Assembly: GCF_020783335.1 (NCBI RefSeq)
Contig: NZ_CP086068.1
Span: 3,410,001-3,474,000, forward strand
Length of the DNA: 64,000 bases
Reading direction: 5' to 3'
Origin: Mucilaginibacter daejeonensis
Lineage (GTDB): Bacteria; Bacteroidota; Bacteroidia; Sphingobacteriales; Sphingobacteriaceae
Part shown: positions 61,361 through 64,000 of the stretch, one piece after another
Position numbering within the stretch: the stretch's first letter is position 1
Layout: each line of letters starts with the position of its first letter
Program-made: the position numbers and the translations under genes
The notes under the pieces: generated by a model
Database searches by the model: none
The model's input: only the letters and a program-made list of their open reading frames with translations
What the model was told of the DNA's origin: nothing

Positions 61361-62101
61361 TTACTCTGCAGAGTTAGCTTTTCTGTAATTCTGGTTAAGG
61401 GCGTAGCTACGGCCATCGGTAGCCATGCGAGGGAACACGATGCATTCGCTGTATTGGTGACCTTTGATCTGCAAAGTACCGGCATAACCGTTGATCAGTG
61501 GCGATAACACGATCTGGTAACCTTGTGCATGGGCGTCAACGGCTTTTTTGGCTTCGTTGTAGCTGAACAAAGTGTTAGCTTTTTGCACCATTTGAGCGTA
61601 AAGATCTTGGTGTTGTATGTAGAATTGGTGGAAATTTGCTTGTTTGTACAGGTCTTGCAGTAAAAGTGCGTAACGGCTGAAGTTAACTTTATTCAGGTCG
61701 ATGCGGTAGTCGGTCTTCAACACTACGCGGTTGCCATTCATTTTTAAGGCATACAGGCCATCCAGGTAATTTTTGATCATCTTAGGATCGCGGGCAATAT
61801 CAGCGTTCAGTTGTTGTACCCCTTTGCTGTTCTTCAAGCTACTAAAGGCGGCGATCACTTCGTTGTAATAAGCACTGTGTTGGTTTACCACGGTAGTATC
61901 GGCTTTAGCAGCGTCGGTCAAGGCCAGCATCACGTAACCTAACTCGTACGCTTCAGGCACTTGTGCGGTAACTTTGCCGGTGTTAGCGTTGATATATTTT
62001 GAAGAATAGCGTGAAGCTACGTTCTGAGTTTGGCAGCTGGTCAGGAATGAGGTAACTGCGGTAGCTATGATCAGGGCGGCGATGGTAAGTTGCTTTTTCA
62101 T
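61361..62101 (-). CDS. periplasmic or outer-membrane lipoprotein, unknown function
   Basis: A 246-residue protein from the ATG at 62101, because it opens with a lipoprotein signal (MKKQLTIAALIIATAV then LTSC); the frame extends upstream to 62194 without support. The mature part is helical (AKADTTVVNQHSAYYNEVIA, HQDLYAQMVQKANTLFSYNE). No family is recognised. Confidence 0.7.
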   Translation of the reverse strand: MKKQLTIAALIIATAVTSFLTSCQTQNVASRYSSKYINANTGKVTAQVPEAYELGYVMLALTDAAKADTTVVNQHSAYYNEVIAAFSSLKNSKGVQQLNADIARDPKMIKNYLDGLYALKMNGNRVVLKTDYRIDLNKVNFSRYALLLQDLYKQANFHQFYIQHQDLYAQMVQKANTLFSYNEAKKAVDAHAQGYQIVLSPLINGYAGTLQIKGHQYSECIVFPRMATDGRSYALNQNYRKANSAE

Positions 62102-62457
62102 TTTAATTAGGGGTTGTATTTGTTGTTGTTTGATAAGATATAGGCAACTCCAATGCCCAACAAAAGCAATTATCAATATTTCAACATATGGCATTTAAAA
62201 TTACAAATCACACAACGACCTCATAGGAACACCGACCATATTCTTAATTAGTGCAGTTTAGCTACACTTTAAGTTGGGGAATGCCTACCCCGTAGATCAG
62301 GCCTTGAGCCGCAAAGTGGGAATATTGCTGAACAAATAGCGCTCTCAAAAGAAAGGACCGCAACCCCTTTGGCACAGGTAACTAATGGTTGTTTGATACA
62401 GGCTCACATCCTATCCAAAAAAACACATCTGTATCATCACGATGGCAATAATTAGTA

Positions 62458-62465
62458 TATATTTG
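62458..62465 (+). promoter_or_regulatory. -7 promoter element of the tRNA gene
   Basis: TATATTTG is an exact TAnnTTTG match, ending 9 bases before the tRNA, so the transcript would begin at or near its 5' end. Confidence 0.6.
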
Positions 62466-62474
62466 CCGCTCAAA

Positions 62475-62546
62475 GTTCCCGTAGTTCAATGGATAGAATG
62501 GCTGATTCCGGTTCAGCTGATATGAGTTCGAATCTCGTCGGGAACA
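62475..62546 (+). tRNA. tRNA-Arg (anticodon CCG)
   Basis: A complete cloverleaf can be drawn: acceptor stem GTTCCCG/CGGGAAC, D arm with GTTC/GAAT, anticodon stem GCTGA/TCAGC around the loop TTCCGGT (anticodon CCG, reading CGG), a 4-base variable loop, T stem ATGAG/CTCGT with TTCGAAT loop, and discriminator A. A promoter element lies just upstream and a terminator just downstream, so it is a single-gene transcript. CCA is not encoded. Confidence 0.95.
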
Positions 62547-62547
62547 C

Positions 62548-62579
62548 AAAAGGCTCCAGCAATGCTGAAGCCTTTTTTA
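62548..62579 (+). terminator. intrinsic terminator after the tRNA
   Basis: AAAGGCTCCAGC pairs with GCTGAAGCCTTT around a short loop, followed by a T run, directly after the tRNA. Confidence 0.88.
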
Positions 62580-62620
62580 TTTCCTTGGATATTGCCAGTT
62601 GACCAGGCCGTCTCATCACC

Positions 62621-63841
62621 CTATCGGTCAAATAAGGTTCTTTTGATACCCATCTCCAAACCCCTTAGTTCGGCCAGGCCTTTCAACCGTCCGATCACCG
62701 AATAACCCGGATACGTGTCATAACGGTGGTCGTCCAATATCTTGTGGCCATGATCAGGACGCATCGGGATGCTGATATCTTCCCGGCCGCTTTCGGCACG
62801 CTTCTGTTGCTCTAAAATGATCCGTTTCATCACCGCATACATATCGGTACTTCCGCCCAGGTGATCAGCTTCGTAAAAGCTGCCATCGGGCTCCCGCTGC
62901 ACATTACGCAGGTGCAGGAAATGGATATGTGCACCTAACCTTGCCACCATACCCGGCAGATCATTTTTGGGGTTGGCCCCTAATGAGCCCGTACAAAAAG
63001 TGATGCCGTTGCTGGGCGATGGGCAAGCATTCACCACATCGGCAAGATCCCGCTCGGTAGAGACCACCCTTGGCAGGCCTAATATCGGGAAAGGCGGATC
63101 ATCAGGGTGAACGCACATCTTCACGCCTAAACGTTCCGCCTCCGGGATGATCGCCCTCAGGAAATAGGCCATATTCTGCTTTAACACGGTAGCATCGATG
63201 TGCTCATAACGCTTCAAATGTACTTTGAACTCGTCCATGGTAAACACCTCATCAGTGCCGGGTAACCCGGCCATAATGATGTTGATAAGCTTGGTCTTGT
63301 CATCATCGCTCAGGCCATCCAGATATTGTTTGGCCTTGCGCTGTTGCTCCTCGGTAAATTCGTCGAAAGCCTCCGGTCGTTGCAAAAGGTAAAGGTCGAA
63401 GGCAGCCAACGCGATGGCATCATACCTCAGCGCCGATGCGTTGTTAGGCAACCGGTGATCAAGGTCTGTGCGGGTCCAATCCAGCACGGGCATAAAATTG
63501 TAGCACACTATCCTTAAGCCGGCCTGGGCCAGATTTCTCAGCGTGTTGATATACTTTTCGATATAAGTATCACGCTCACTCCCCGCAATGCGAATACTTT
63601 CATGAATGTTCACGCTTTCTACCACCGACCAACGCAGACCGCTGGCCTCGATGATGCCCTTGCGCTTATTGATCTCATCCATGCTCCACTCCTTTCCTGC
63701 GGGAATGTGGTGCAGCGCGGTGACGATCCCAGTGGCGCCGGTCTGTGTGATGTCAGCTAAGCTGACAGGGTCGTTCGGGCCGAACCATCTGAACGTTTGT
63801 TCAAGGTCGGCGATCATCTCATTATTATCTGTATAGCTCAT
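62621..63841 (-). CDS. uxuA: mannonate dehydratase
   Basis: A 406-residue enzyme. LEQTFRWFGPNDPVSLADITQTGATG is the standard UxuA N-terminus, followed by GIVTALHHIPAGKEWSMDEI, CVHPDDPPFPILGLPRVVST, and FCTGSLGANPKNDLPGMV. It dehydrates D-mannonate to 2-keto-3-deoxygluconate in glucuronate breakdown. The start at 63841 gives an extra eight residues before a second ATG. It lies next to the end of a CBM6-like protein gene on the same strand. Confidence 0.95.
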   Translation of the reverse strand: MSYTDNNEMIADLEQTFRWFGPNDPVSLADITQTGATGIVTALHHIPAGKEWSMDEINKRKGIIEASGLRWSVVESVNIHESIRIAGSERDTYIEKYINTLRNLAQAGLRIVCYNFMPVLDWTRTDLDHRLPNNASALRYDAIALAAFDLYLLQRPEAFDEFTEEQQRKAKQYLDGLSDDDKTKLINIIMAGLPGTDEVFTMDEFKVHLKRYEHIDATVLKQNMAYFLRAIIPEAERLGVKMCVHPDDPPFPILGLPRVVSTERDLADVVNACPSPSNGITFCTGSLGANPKNDLPGMVARLGAHIHFLHLRNVQREPDGSFYEADHLGGSTDMYAVMKRIILEQQKRAESGREDISIPMRPDHGHKILDDHRYDTYPGYSVIGRLKGLAELRGLEMGIKRTLFDR

Positions 63842-63881
63842 TTTATTTTGATCTGCTTTTATTTATTAAGAAGGTCATGGC

Positions 63882-64000
63882 CTACCTGAACTGCCACCAG
63901 CTAAAGTTGAACAGCTCATCACCTTCGCCTTTAAATACAAGATAAATATCATGCACGCCGGTCATCTTTTTGATTTTAGTGGTGATGAGGCTCCACTTAT
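63882..64000 (-). CDS. C-terminal end of a CBM6-type carbohydrate-binding protein
   Basis: The minus strand reads in frame from the window edge to a TAG at 63882, giving 38 residues that end in GVHDIYLVFKGEGDELFNFS followed by WWQFR. The HDIYLVF and NF-WWQF pattern is the C-terminal end of family-6 carbohydrate-binding modules, usually attached to glycoside hydrolases. The rest of the gene is outside the window. It lies 40 bases upstream of uxuA, in the same direction, so both may be part of a uronic-acid polysaccharide unit. Confidence 0.7.
   Translation of the reverse strand, partial: KWSLITTKIKKMTGVHDIYLVFKGEGDELFNFSWWQFR

Overview
The window looks like chromosomal DNA from a member of the Bacteroidota, most likely family Sphingobacteriaceae (Mucilaginibacter/Pedobacter-like). 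The reasons are a TonB receptor with an N-terminal carboxypeptidase-regulatory domain, many secreted proteins and Cys-anchored lipoproteins, several Bacteroidota-typical families (DUF2851, DUF4905-like, TIGR02757, PL10, an FtsK with the Bacteroidota layout), very weak Shine-Dalgarno sites, and several exact matches to the Bacteroidota -7 element TAnnTTTG. I see no prophage, insertion sequence, integrase, CRISPR array or rRNA. The species is inferred from gene content only.

Layout. 1-8 kb: a truncated SDR gene, then a tight minus-strand operon of TonB receptor, beta-helix lipoprotein and beta-propeller phytase, preceded by a membrane-bound TPR/HTH regulator; together these form a plausible phytate-phosphorus locus. 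8-18 kb: secreted hydrolases and CAP protein, an HTH regulator whose start codon abuts a terminator-like hairpin, an NdpA-type nucleoid protein, a TIGR02757 gene carrying an in-frame palindromic repeat, a transsulfuration enzyme and proS. 18-33 kb: Gly/Tyr-rich lipoprotein with an OmpP1-type porin, dps, a DUF4905-LysM/DPBB-uridine kinase run, mqo, cydAB, ankyrin proteins, lolA and ftsK. 33-44 kb: ENPP-type phosphodiesterase, oxidoreductase, GAF-PAS sensor without ATPase domain, MFS transporter, argH, YwbE, small response regulators, and a PspC/DUF2851 pair. 44-56 kb: metalloproteases, PL10 pectate lyase, DEAD-box helicase, response regulator, YitT, DUF72, ArgE-like deacetylase. 56-64 kb: a tandem repeat block, a PL1 pectate lyase, a HipA-like kinase / DUF3037 / MOSC operon, a tRNA-Arg(CCG), mannonate dehydratase and the tail of a CBM6-type protein.

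How it works together. Most of the window is housekeeping and envelope functions. Nutrient acquisition appears as phosphate scavenging (phytase locus, secreted EEP and ENPP-type enzymes) and plant polysaccharide use (PL10, PL1, UxuA, CBM6 tail). Respiration is represented by Mqo feeding quinone and cytochrome bd oxidising quinol, encoded convergently around one shared terminator.

The least explained parts are the HipA-like kinase/DUF3037 pair with repeated TGTAACAC boxes at its promoter and a diverged copy of the same non-coding element 45 kb away, the hairpin fused to the HTH start codon, and several families of dispersed palindromic repeats, one of which lies inside a coding sequence.
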